From contig JAGVUK010000323.1 in NCBI GenBank assembly GCA_019136335.1, forward strand, positions 1 through 11,930: DNA of 11,930 nucleotides. The letters run 5' to 3'. Positions within the stretch are counted from its first letter, which is position 1; the number at the start of each line of letters is the position of its first letter. The stretch is from Methanomicrobiales archaeon (GTDB lineage Archaea; Halobacteriota; Methanomicrobia; Methanomicrobiales; Methanoculleaceae). The notes below the pieces were generated by a model. It searched no databases. It saw only the letters and a list, made by a program, of their open reading frames with translations, and was not told the origin of the DNA. Positions 1 through 5,768 of the stretch are shown here, piece by piece. A program made the position numbers and the translations under genes.

Positions 1-226
1 TGCGCAGGGGGTCTTCCCGCTCTGCCCCTTCAACCCCGCAGAGATAAAATTTAGCATAGTCGATGAGATAATCTTTGTCGATATAATTCTCTTCCTTGAT
101 AAACGCTCTTGCGCGAATTGCACTGAGGTACGAATGCAGATATTGTCCGACTGCGGAACCCCCGGTAGGGCTTGGGGTGTCTTCAAAAGAATAGACTAAA
201 GGTGAGTCTTCAGAGCCATCTGCCAT
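1..226 (-). CDS. Unrecognised protein, partial (3' end beyond window)
   Basis: An open frame of 75 codons starts at an ATG at 226-224 and runs off the left edge without a stop. I do not recognise the family. The visible part begins MADGSEDSPLVYSFEDTP, an acidic, probably disordered N-terminus, and continues into a likely helical segment rich in Tyr, Ile, Lys and Asp (for example KEENYIDKDYLIDYAKFY). No signal peptide or membrane segment is visible. The start lies 14 bases after the stop of the preceding minus-strand gene, so the two are probably co-transcribed; the spacer contains AGAAG, a weak ribosome binding site. Base composition is clearly more A+T-rich than in the genes from 970 onward, which suggests a different origin. 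That it is a gene rests on the long open frame, the operon-like spacing and protein-like composition. Confidence 0.6.
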   Translation of the reverse strand, partial: MADGSEDSPLVYSFEDTPSPTGGSAVGQYLHSYLSAIRARAFIKEENYIDKDYLIDYAKFYLCGVEGAEREDPLR

Positions 227-240
227 TGATATCTTCTGCC

Positions 241-384
241 TTATACGGTGAACGATTTAAGCAGATCATCTTCTGACAATTTGCTGATCTTATGGTGTAA
301 GTGTTCTGCTTCTCTTATGACTTCCGGGCATAAAATTTTATCAAATTCTTTTTTTAACTCATACAACCTGGGATCAACTCTCAT
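241..384 (-). CDS. Small unrecognised charged protein (47 aa)
   Basis: The frame ends at TAA (243-241). I chose the ATG at 384 because GGTG lies 8 bases upstream, a plausible archaeal ribosome binding site. It gives a 47-residue protein starting MRVDPRLYELKKEFDKIL, highly charged, probably all helical, with one Cys (residue 19) and an EHLHHK cluster. Alternative in-frame ATGs at 429 and 471 would give 62 or 76 residues. The 471 start fits a leader of about 25 bases from the TATATATA element at 518-525, but its extra N-terminal residues look less protein-like. It precedes the partial gene at 226 by 14 bases and probably forms an operon with it. A small upstream plus a larger downstream gene recalls toxin-antitoxin or phage-type pairs, but no motif supports either. 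Function unknown. Confidence 0.45.
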   Translation of the reverse strand: MRVDPRLYELKKEFDKILCPEVIREAEHLHHKISKLSEDDLLKSFTV

Positions 385-517
385 CAGGACCACACCATCT
401 CTACGATTTACCCCACGGAGCAGACTCATTGCACTCAAGCATTCTACTGATAGACAGGTAGAATGATACATTTTTCGGCAGGGATTAGCCGGATAAGTGA
501 TACTGTGTGAATCCCCG

Positions 518-525
518 TATATATA
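518..525 (-). promoter_or_regulatory. TATA box for the left-edge minus-strand gene pair
   Basis: TATATATA stands in an otherwise GC-richer setting just downstream of the stop of the 536-679 frame. A start of transcription about 25 bases downstream would fall near 496, ahead of the genes ending at 241 and beyond the left edge. The placement fits the archaeal TATA rule, but no clear purine-rich BRE is visible. Confidence 0.45.
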
Positions 526-535
526 CCTGCCTGAT

Positions 536-679
536 TTAGAGGCCCATGAACGAGATCGGGAAGGTCCGGGGAGGGACCATTTTGTTGACGTCAACAAAAT
601 GGTCTAAAACCGCGACCTTCGCGCCGAGGAGGTCTTTGAGGGGTTTTTGGTGTTCGGAATCCATGTTGGTGAAATACAT
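536..679 (-). CDS. Candidate small protein (47 aa) containing the palindrome
   Basis: A minus-strand frame runs from ATG (679-677) to TAA (538-536). It encodes 47 residues starting MYFTNMDSEHQKPLKDLL and ending PISFMGL. I do not recognise it. About 34 of 47 codons end in G or C, with many CTC, GAC, GTC and ACC codons, which matches the resident genes and favours it over the overlapping plus-strand frame at 546-863. The second ATG (664) is another possible start. A stop codon lies 11 codons upstream with no alternative start between, so this is either a genuine small gene or the tail of a decayed one. The ribosome binding site is weak (GAGAAAG about 10 bases upstream). The 30-base palindrome at 575-604 lies inside the frame and is read as DHFVDVNKMV. 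Confidence 0.4.
   Translation of the reverse strand: MYFTNMDSEHQKPLKDLLGAKVAVLDHFVDVNKMVPPRTFPISFMGL
575..604. repeat. Perfect 30-base palindrome
   Basis: The arm GACCATTTTGTTGAC (575-589) is followed directly by its exact reverse complement GTCAACAAAATGGTC (590-604), with no spacer and no mismatch. The match stops sharply at 574/605. Weaker outer pairing is possible between GGTCCGG (563-569) and CCGCGACC (610-617). In DNA this could be a site for a dimeric regulator or an element end; in RNA it would fold into a strong hairpin. Confidence 0.95.
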
Positions 680-969
680 AGGGCCGCTTTCTCTATCGTT
701 GCAGGGGATGTTTCAACCCGTTGTCCACGCGGGACCCCGGGCACCCTGCCGCATGGGGCATTTGACCGGCTGGAGGGGAAGAAGGCCCCGGGCGCTCATA
801 TCAGCCGTCGTCGACCTCGTCGACAGAGTGTTCGCGGATGGGGGCAGGCAGGGTCGCCGGTGAGGGCACCCGGCGGTGGAGAGTCCAAAACCCCTCGCCC
901 GCTCGCCCCCCCACAGTGCCTTTTAAATATCCGGCCCGCAGAGAGAAACACCAGAGAGAGTGTCAGAGC
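680..969. other. Stretch without a supported gene, 5' of the stress-protein gene
   Basis: No convincing gene is visible on either strand. The plus-strand frames crossing it use codons unlike the neighbours and lack ribosome binding sites. A 28-codon minus-strand frame starting MSARGLLPLQPVKC (near 798) is too weak to call. The stretch holds a direct repeat TCGTCGAC (808-815 and 817-824), overlapping GTCGAC palindromes, a run of seven C at about 905-911, and the promoter of the following gene at 921-930. Confidence 0.5.
921..930 (+). promoter_or_regulatory. TATA box of the universal stress protein gene
   Basis: TTTTAAATAT interrupts a very GC-rich stretch. Transcription would start near 950, leaving a leader of about 20 bases before the ATG at 970. 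The leader contains the purine-rich run AGAGAGAG but no textbook GGTG or GGAG site. Confidence 0.6.
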
Positions 970-1443
970 ATGTTCGAACGCATCCTGTTTCCAACGGACT
1001 TCTCAGCGCCCTCCATGAAGGTGCTGGACTACATCCCTGCACTGCAGGAGGCGGGAACCCGGGAGGTGGTTCTCGTCCACGTCATCGACTCAAAAGACGT
1101 CACGCTGATCGCCTCGGGGGGGCAGGGGTTTCTCGGGACCGTACCGGACCGGGAGACCGAGGCCCAGCGCCAGCTCCGGGAGGAGATCGAACACCGGATC
1201 ATCGATACCCGGCGGCCGCTTGAGAAGCGGGGCCTGAAAGTGACCGTCCGGACACCCATCGGCAGCCCCGGAAAGGAGATCCTGGCCGCGGCGGATGCGG
1301 AGGAGGCCTCGCTCATCGTCATCGGTTCCCACGGCCGGTCGAACATCCGCGACCGCCTGCTCGGGACGGTCTCGGAGTACGTGATCAAGAACGCCCGCCA
1401 GCCGGTCCTGGTCATCAAGCGGGACGTGGTCGGCGGGAGATAA
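970..1443 (+). CDS. Universal stress protein, UspA family, ATP-binding type
   Basis: This 157-residue cytoplasmic protein has the single-domain Usp length and alpha/beta fold pattern. It opens FERILFPTDFS, with the conserved Asp10 of the nucleotide pocket, and has VVLVHVID as the second strand. It ends with the ATP-binding signature G-2X-G-9X-G-T: Gly119, Gly122, Gly132 and Thr133. This places it with the ATP-binding (MJ0577-like) class rather than the non-binding UspA class. The family acts as homodimers in stress or energy signalling; the partner here is unknown. The ATG at 970 was chosen over the upstream ATG at 838 because Usp proteins begin at this point and because the TATA box at 921-930 lies downstream of the longer start. 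It stands alone, convergent with the PH-domain gene at 1567. Confidence 0.94.
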   Translation: MFERILFPTDFSAPSMKVLDYIPALQEAGTREVVLVHVIDSKDVTLIASGGQGFLGTVPDRETEAQRQLREEIEHRIIDTRRPLEKRGLKVTVRTPIGSPGKEILAAADAEEASLIVIGSHGRSNIRDRLLGTVSEYVIKNARQPVLVIKRDVVGGR

Positions 1444-1461
1444 TTCTCTTCCTTCCTTGCG
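1444..1461 (+). terminator. Possible T-rich terminator after the stress-protein gene
   Basis: The pyrimidine run ATTCTCTTCCTTCCTT directly follows the stop codon. Archaeal transcription often ends at T-rich tracts without a hairpin. A 9-base direct repeat GCGGTTCGC follows at 1459-1467 and 1470-1478. The evidence is composition only. Confidence 0.3.
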
Positions 1462-1566
1462 GTTCGCTCGCGGTTCGCACCTTCGAGCGGGCCGCGCCAC
1501 CCGCACGTGAGCCCGGGTCGTCGGCCATACCGCACCCCCCGGTCGGTCGCAACCTCAAAAACTCCT

Positions 1567-2046
1567 CTACCTCTCCTCCCGGCTCTCGAGCAGCCTCCGG
1601 ATCGCCCGCAACTCCTCCACGATCGCATCCGCGGCCGGCGGCACCGGCACCTCTTCCGGCCCGCCCCCGACCGCGACCGGACCGGTCCTCCGGACGAAGT
1701 TCATGATCTTCTCCTGGAGGTCCTTTGGGTCCGCGATCCCGTTGAGGACGATCTCCGCCCGGGCCTGGGCCGAGTAGCCGGCGGTCTGCACCCGGACGGC
1801 CGAGAAGGCGAAGAACCGCATCAGGGGACCCTGGATGATATCGACGTTCGTGATCCGGTTGTAGGGGACGATCCCCGTCTGCCGGAACCAGACTCCCCGC
1901 TGCCAGGTGATCTCGGTGACGGTGAGCCGGTAGGCGATGCTCTCGTAGTAGCGGGGGACGGCAAGGATCAGCGACGCGTAGAGGTACGACCGGAACTCCG
2001 GCGCCGGCCTGAACGCTTCTCCGATACGGATCGGGGTGAGGGGCAT
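1567..2046 (-). CDS. Bacterial PH-domain (bPH2/DUF304, YdbS-like) protein, membrane part missing
   Basis: The protein has 159 residues. Residues about 37-115 match the bPH2 pattern: YRLTVTEITWQRGVWFRQTG, then IVPYNRITNVDIIQGPLMRFF, then AVRVQTAGYSAQA and an aggregation/helix end. A Pro/Gly-rich linker (122-138) leads to a charged helix (AIVEELRAIRRLLESREER). Family members usually carry two transmembrane helices before the PH fold. Here only about nine hydrophobic residues (YLYASLILAV, 21-30) lie between FRS and PRYYES, too few to cross a membrane, so an internal in-frame loss is suspected. The ATG at 2046 has GGTG seven bases upstream. It lies 29 bases after the acetyltransferase gene and is probably co-transcribed with it. 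Family roles are poorly defined; the exact function is unknown. Confidence 0.85.
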   Translation of the reverse strand: MPLTPIRIGEAFRPAPEFRSYLYASLILAVPRYYESIAYRLTVTEITWQRGVWFRQTGIVPYNRITNVDIIQGPLMRFFAFSAVRVQTAGYSAQARAEIVLNGIADPKDLQEKIMNFVRRTGPVAVGGGPEEVPVPPAADAIVEELRAIRRLLESREER

Positions 2047-2075
2047 GTGATCACACCAATCCCTATCCGGACAGA

Positions 2076-2540
2076 TTAAGCCTTCCCTGCAGTGAGGTCT
2101 CTGCGGAGGATGGAGCGATCGGCCCCCTCGCCGAAGTAAGCGGGGCAGAAGTCCGTCTCCTCAAAGCCGTGCTTCTCGTAGAGCGCCCGGGCGCCGTGGT
2201 TTGACGGTGCGACCGAGAGGTAGACCTCCCCCGCCCCCCGCTCCCGGAGGCTCCCGGTGACGGCGGCGACGAGCCGCTCCCCGACCCCCCGGCGGCGGTG
2301 CCGCTCCGAGACCGCCAGCCGGATGATCCACCCGGTCGCTCGCCGGTGCTGCACGAGGGCCCCGATGGTGTAACCGACGACCTCGCCATCACATTCCGCG
2401 ATGAGGAAGGTCTCGGCGAAGAGGACGCCCGCCTGCCGGATGAAGACCTCGGGCTTGCAGTCGCCCCCGCTGTTCTCCCGCTCAAGGAGAGAGACCGGGA
2501 AAAAATCCTCTTCGTGATACTTCCTGATGATCAGGTCCAT
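2076..2540 (-). CDS. GNAT-family N-acetyltransferase, RimI-like
   Basis: This 154-residue single-domain enzyme would transfer the acetyl group of acetyl-CoA to an amine. Motif A is clear: IIRLAVSERHRRRGVGERLV, with the acetyl-CoA pyrophosphate loop R82-R83-R84-G85-V86-G87. Motif B follows as LSVAPSNHGARALYEKHGFEE, with the usual Asn114 and Tyr121 of RimI-like enzymes. The order resembles protein N-terminal acetyltransferases, but the substrate cannot be read from the sequence. The ATG at 2540 is favoured because the N-terminus then starts at the first strand (MDLIIRKYHEEDF). In addition, the TATA-like GGTTTAAACC centred 26 bases upstream fits a leaderless transcript. A longer frame starting at 2636 would run through that promoter and the preceding terminator. 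The PH-domain gene follows after 29 bases. Confidence 0.9.
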   Translation of the reverse strand: MDLIIRKYHEEDFFPVSLLERENSGGDCKPEVFIRQAGVLFAETFLIAECDGEVVGYTIGALVQHRRATGWIIRLAVSERHRRRGVGERLVAAVTGSLRERGAGEVYLSVAPSNHGARALYEKHGFEETDFCPAYFGEGADRSILRRDLTAGKA

Positions 2541-2560
2541 ACCGGTGTATTTGTCGTGAT

Positions 2561-2570
2561 GGTTTAAACC
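2561..2570 (-). promoter_or_regulatory. TATA-like promoter of the acetyltransferase gene (leaderless)
   Basis: GGTTTAAACC, itself a 10-base palindrome, is centred about 26 bases before the ATG at 2540. That is the spacing expected when transcription starts at or next to the start codon. No good ribosome binding site is present, which agrees with a leaderless message. Confidence 0.5.
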
Positions 2571-2577
2571 TCCCGGA

Positions 2578-2618
2578 CCCCGGGCTTTATTTCCCGAAAA
2601 AAGCAGCAAGCCCCGGGG
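2578..2618 (-). terminator. Inverted repeat with T-tract after the coiled-coil gene
   Basis: CCCCGGGCTT (2578-2587) pairs with AAGCCCCGGGG (2608-2618) with one bulged base. On the minus strand the loop carries TTTTTT (2602-2597). It lies 35 bases downstream of the stop of the 68-residue gene and upstream of the acetyltransferase promoter, so it likely separates the two transcripts. Confidence 0.5.
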
Positions 2619-2652
2619 CCCCGCGCACCGGAGCATACGAAGGCGTACAGGC

Positions 2653-2859
2653 TTACCTCTTTGCCCCTGCCTGGAGCATATCGCGCGCCATCTTATACGT
2701 CTCGACCTTGTACTGCATCATCTCGATGCGCTGCTGCTTCATCCGGATGCGGGACTCGATCATCCGGATCATCAGCTGCCGCATCTGGTCCTCGTCGAGG
2801 AGATCGAACATCCTCTCAAGAAGCATACCGTGAGCGGCGTATCCACCGTAGTGCGTCAT
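2653..2859 (-). CDS. Met-rich coiled-coil small protein (68 aa), unknown function
   Basis: I do not recognise a named family. The protein has 68 residues, 11 of them Met. A Gly/His/Tyr-rich start (MTHYGGYAAHGM) is followed by one long amphipathic, probably coiled-coil helix (about 13-63) full of Met, Arg, Gln, Glu and Ile (DQMRQLMIRMIESRIRMKQQ). There is no signal peptide or membrane segment. The ATG at 2859 is fixed by AAGGGGGG (2867-2874), seven bases upstream. A TATA-like GGTATTTATG at about 2924-2933 predicts a leader of about 44 bases. The gene has its own promoter and a terminator-like repeat behind it, so it is probably a single-gene unit. The pattern fits a small oligomerising or nucleic-acid-binding protein, but this is a guess. 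Confidence 0.8.
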   Translation of the reverse strand: MTHYGGYAAHGMLLERMFDLLDEDQMRQLMIRMIESRIRMKQQRIEMMQYKVETYKMARDMLQAGAKR

Positions 2860-2963
2860 GACATAACCCCCCTTGTGTCGGCCTCGCCCATACGGACAGG
2901 CCGGCATCCCTGTGCCCGGCGGGTCATAAATACCTTGTGCCGGGTGCGGTTACCCGGGAGGAT

Positions 2964-3332
2964 TCACCGGGGTGGGGCGAACGCTTCGCCGTGCTCGGCC
3001 CAGTTCTCGACGGGCGGTTCGTAGAGGACGATGCAGACGTCACCCGGCCGGACACCCGCATCGCGGGCGAGGTGACCGACGATCGCCCCGTAGAGCGCCT
3101 TCTTCTTCTCAGGATCGCGCCCCGGCATGAGCGCGACCTCGATCAGGACTGCATCGTCGGATCGGCCGGGGGGCATCGGAAAGTTCTCCACTTTTCGTTC
3201 GCAGAGCCGGATCCAGAGGGCGGCCTCCGGGGTCTGCAGTGTTTCCATGAAAGCCTTGCGAAGGCTGCCGATAAGCAATTGCCGGTACTCGGGGGGTTTT
3301 CCGGTGCGGATCTCGATCTTTACAAGCGGCAT
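2964..3332 (-). CDS. Tautomerase-superfamily protein (PF14552-like)
   Basis: The 122-residue protein starts MPLVKIEI, so removal of Met would expose an N-terminal proline, the catalytic base of 4-oxalocrotonate tautomerase-type enzymes. The rest fits the longer single-chain branch: an amphipathic helix (PEYRQLLIGSLRKAFMETLQ), a middle strand (AVLIEVALMPGRDPEKKKAL), a second helix (LYGAIVGHLARDAG) and the closing pattern VCIVLYEPPVENWAEHGEA. The shared scaffold covers isomerases, dehalogenases and decarboxylases, so the substrate is unknown. The ATG at 3332 was preferred to the one at 3401 because only it places Pro at position 2. A GTTAATACC element near 3405-3414 could be its promoter. It lies downstream of the nitrogenase-like gene in the same direction, with an 88-base gap, so linkage is uncertain. 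Confidence 0.88.
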   Translation of the reverse strand: MPLVKIEIRTGKPPEYRQLLIGSLRKAFMETLQTPEAALWIRLCERKVENFPMPPGRSDDAVLIEVALMPGRDPEKKKALYGAIVGHLARDAGVRPGDVCIVLYEPPVENWAEHGEAFAPPR

Positions 3333-3420
3333 AGAGGCCAACTCCAGCGGTAGCCGGGGATCCGGGCGAACCCCCGTTCTCCTGCATGAGTGCTCTGGCA
3401 CCCCGGGTATTAACGGTTTC

Positions 3421-4587
3421 CTAGAAGCAGTCGGCGCAGTCGCTCCCCGCTCGTCGGTTGCGGCTGGTGCAGGCGTTGAGCACCTCGTCCATCAGCCGGA
3501 GCGCCCCCTCGACCCCGGCAATCGCACGGGAGGAGAGGAGAACCCTGCCCCTGAGCGGCGGCGTCAGGCCGACGAACGCGGTGTGTGGGGCCATTGCCCG
3601 CTCGTAGGAGGAGCCGATGACCAGGTCCGGTTCGGCGCCCGCGATCATCTCCCGGAGGGTCGCAAAGTCGGTCGTGTGGACGACGGCGCCGCCCCCCTCC
3701 CCGGGACCGCTCCGGGCCGCAATACAGGCGATATCGGCGCCGAGGTACCGGTCGAGGAGGTCCGCGGCAAACACGGCATACCCACTCTGGGCGGCGATCG
3801 CGACCCGCGGAGGGTCGAACCTGCGGAGGTACTTCTCGCAGGCCTTCCGAATCCGCTCGTCGGCCCACGCGACCTCCTCCCTGACCGGCCGGGCATCGAT
3901 CCCGTCGACTGTGGCGGCAAGGTTCTCGAAGGTCTCGCTGACGGCGTCAAGCCCGAGGAGCGAGCCGCAAGCGGTCCCGACGCCGCTTGCAAGGTCCGGG
4001 TTCGTCCCGACGGTGAAGGGCGCCGCACGGTGAGCCGCGGCGTAGCGGTCCAGGCAGAAGGTGGTGCCGACGGTGCCGCCTGCGAGGTCGAGCAGGCGCC
4101 GGGCCTCGATGGCGTTCCCCCGGCAGAAGGGGTCGGTGCGGCAGATGCCGTCGATGTTGACGCCGGCGGCACCGGGGTCCACCTCCGGCGCGACCGCTTC
4201 AAGTGCCCGGCGGTAGCCGGCCTCGAGGTCGCCGAGGAACCCCGGGCTGTCGACGATGAGGACCCGCCCGTTGCGGGCGAGGTCGCCGATATCCTCGCCC
4301 ATGATCGCGGGCACGCAGGTGTTCACGACGGCTATCCGGGAGTACCGCCCCTCGAGATCCCGGATCACCTCGCTAAGGCGGGACTCCGTGCCGAAGATGA
4401 TCTCGTTCTCGACAAGGAACGTCCCGTGGACGGGGACCCCGACGAGGGATGCGGGGTAGAAGTAGCATCCGCTCGAACCGTGGACGATGACCCCGAGGTC
4501 CGCAAACCCCGCAAGGCAGGCGACCGCCCCGGTCATCGCGCAGGGCCAGAGCGGGTTTTCGCACGGCGTATGCTGGTTCTCTGGCAT
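3421..4587 (-). CDS. Orphan nitrogenase component 1-like metalloprotein (NifD/NifK/CfbD superfamily)
   Basis: This 388-residue protein belongs to the nitrogenase component 1 fold. Cys16, Cys41 (in VIVHGSSGCYFYP) and Cys91 (in VVNTCVPAIMGEDI) reproduce the three Cys positions and spacing that hold the P-cluster in NifD/NifK or a [4Fe-4S] cluster in relatives. Further Cys residues lie at 9, 24, 149, 155, 178, 207, 250, 288 and 373, and at the C-terminus (SDCADCF). It lacks obvious NifD FeMo-cofactor His and Cys contexts and is shorter than NifD, so it is not a nitrogenase subunit. Known relatives include CfbD of coenzyme F430 synthesis, NifE/N-type scaffolds and chlorophyllide reductases; CfbD has a different N-terminus as I remember it. 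No NifH-like reductase or second subunit is in the window. The ATG at 4587 is supported by TTTATATCC (4614-4622), placed for a leaderless transcript. Confidence 0.85.
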   Translation of the reverse strand: MPENQHTPCENPLWPCAMTGAVACLAGFADLGVIVHGSSGCYFYPASLVGVPVHGTFLVENEIIFGTESRLSEVIRDLEGRYSRIAVVNTCVPAIMGEDIGDLARNGRVLIVDSPGFLGDLEAGYRRALEAVAPEVDPGAAGVNIDGICRTDPFCRGNAIEARRLLDLAGGTVGTTFCLDRYAAAHRAAPFTVGTNPDLASGVGTACGSLLGLDAVSETFENLAATVDGIDARPVREEVAWADERIRKACEKYLRRFDPPRVAIAAQSGYAVFAADLLDRYLGADIACIAARSGPGEGGGAVVHTTDFATLREMIAGAEPDLVIGSSYERAMAPHTAFVGLTPPLRGRVLLSSRAIAGVEGALRLMDEVLNACTSRNRRAGSDCADCF

Positions 4588-4613
4588 TGATCTACAAGAT
4601 CATGGGGGTGCGG

Positions 4614-4622
4614 GGATATAAA
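4614..4622 (-). promoter_or_regulatory. TATA box of the nitrogenase-like gene (leaderless)
   Basis: On the minus strand TTTATATCC lies about 32 bases before the ATG at 4587, inside the 59-base gap after leuB. Transcription would start within a few bases of the ATG. No ribosome binding site is present, consistent with a leaderless mRNA and a unit separate from leuCDB. Confidence 0.6.
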
Positions 4623-4646
4623 GGACGGGAATGGGGGCCGGCAGCC

Positions 4647-5768
4647 CTACACCGTCCGGACGAGCGACGCGACGTACCGGCCGACCTCGCTCGTCTTCTT
4701 CGCGCCGCCCATATCCCGGGTCACGAACCCGTCGAGGATGCTCTGCTCAACCGCCCCGAGAACGGCCGCCGCCGCCTCGTGCTCGCCGATGTGGTCGAGG
4801 AGCATCGAGCCCGCCCAGATGGTCGCGAGCGGGTTTGCGACGTCCTGGCCCCGGTACTTCGGCGCGGAACCGTGGATCGGCTCAAACATCGACGTGCCGG
4901 AGGGGTTGATGTTCCCGCCGGGGGCAAGGCCGAGCCCGCCCTGGATCATGGCCCCGAGGTCGGTGATGATGTCGCCGAACATGTTCGGGGTGACGACGAT
5001 GTCGAACCATTCGGGGTTCTTGACGAACCACATCGTGACGGCGTCGACGAAGTTGAACTCCGTCGCGACGTCCGGGTATCCGGCGGCGACCTGGTTGAAG
5101 ACGTCCCGCCAGAGGCCGTAGACGTCGGAGAGGACGTTTGCCTTGTCGACCGACGTGACCTTCTTCTCCCTCCGAACGGCGAGGTCGAAGGCGTAGCGGA
5201 TCACCCGCTCTGCGCCCGGCCGGGTGACGACGCCGATCTGGTAGGCGAGCTCGTCGGCGTCGGTCTCGACGTCCAGCCCGAATTTGACGCTGTAGAGGTC
5301 GCGGACGACCTCAAGGGTCTTTTGCTCGCGCGCACCCGTGAACCGGGAGCCGATACCGACGTAGAAGTCCTCGGTGTTCTCCCGGACGACGACGAAGTCG
5401 ATATCCTCCGGCCGCTTGTTCGCAAGCGGTGTTGCGACCCCCTCAAGGAGCCGGATCGGCCGGAGGTTGACGAACTGGTCGAAGTGGAACCGGATCGCAA
5501 GCAGGATGCCCTTCTCGAGGATCCCGGGTTTCACCCGTTCGTCGCCGATGGCGCCAAAGTAGATCGCCTTAAACTTCGAGAGCTCCCGGATGTCCTCCTC
5601 GGTGAGGAGCTCGCCTGTCGCGAGGTAGCGCTCCGCCCCGACGTCGAAGTCGGTCCAGGCGATATCGAACCCGTATCGCTCCCCTGCGGCGTCGAGGACT
5701 TCTTTGCCTGCCGCCACGATCTCGGGGCCGATCCCGTCCCCGCCGATTGCCGCTACGTTGTGCTGCAT
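4647..5768 (-). CDS. leuB: 3-isopropylmalate dehydrogenase-family enzyme
   Basis: This cytoplasmic beta-decarboxylating dehydrogenase, 373 residues, oxidises 3-isopropylmalate with NAD+ to the precursor of 2-oxoisocaproate. Visible family marks are GGDGIGPE near the N-terminus, substrate Arg residues in LLAIRFHFDQFVNLRPIR (Arg93, Arg103), RENTEDFYVG (Arg129, Tyr136), the catalytic Lys209 in DKANVL, metal-binding Asp266 and Asp270 in NMFGDIITDLG, and the NAD-binding HGSAPKYRGQDVANP. Leu89-Leu90 fall where LeuB carries its specificity leucines. Some features (VNLRPIRLLEG) resemble tartrate or D-malate dehydrogenases, and homoisocitrate dehydrogenase (AksF) of coenzyme B synthesis is an alternative. 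Its ATG overlaps the end of leuD by 16 bases and has GAGGTG five bases upstream, so it is translationally coupled as the last gene of leuCDB. Confidence 0.9.
   Translation of the reverse strand: MQHNVAAIGGDGIGPEIVAAGKEVLDAAGERYGFDIAWTDFDVGAERYLATGELLTEEDIRELSKFKAIYFGAIGDERVKPGILEKGILLAIRFHFDQFVNLRPIRLLEGVATPLANKRPEDIDFVVVRENTEDFYVGIGSRFTGAREQKTLEVVRDLYSVKFGLDVETDADELAYQIGVVTRPGAERVIRYAFDLAVRREKKVTSVDKANVLSDVYGLWRDVFNQVAAGYPDVATEFNFVDAVTMWFVKNPEWFDIVVTPNMFGDIITDLGAMIQGGLGLAPGGNINPSGTSMFEPIHGSAPKYRGQDVANPLATIWAGSMLLDHIGEHEAAAAVLGAVEQSILDGFVTRDMGGAKKTSEVGRYVASLVRTV

Noticed and set aside
808..824. Short TCGTCGAC direct repeats as a possible CRISPR or iteron array
   Set aside because: Only two 8-base copies one base apart; no further units or regular spacing.
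546..863. Plus-strand open frame of 105 codons over the palindrome
   Set aside because: Codon choice (TTG, TCT, AAA, AGG) differs from the resident genes, there is no ribosome binding site, and the minus-strand frame at 536-679 fits better.
2541..2636. Longer N-terminus for the acetyltransferase starting at 2636
   Set aside because: The added residues have no family match and overlap the TATA-like promoter and the preceding terminator-like repeat.
3127..4590. Plus-strand open frame of 487 codons opposite the tautomerase and nitrogenase-like genes
   Set aside because: Low-complexity shadow frame spanning two real genes and their promoter region.
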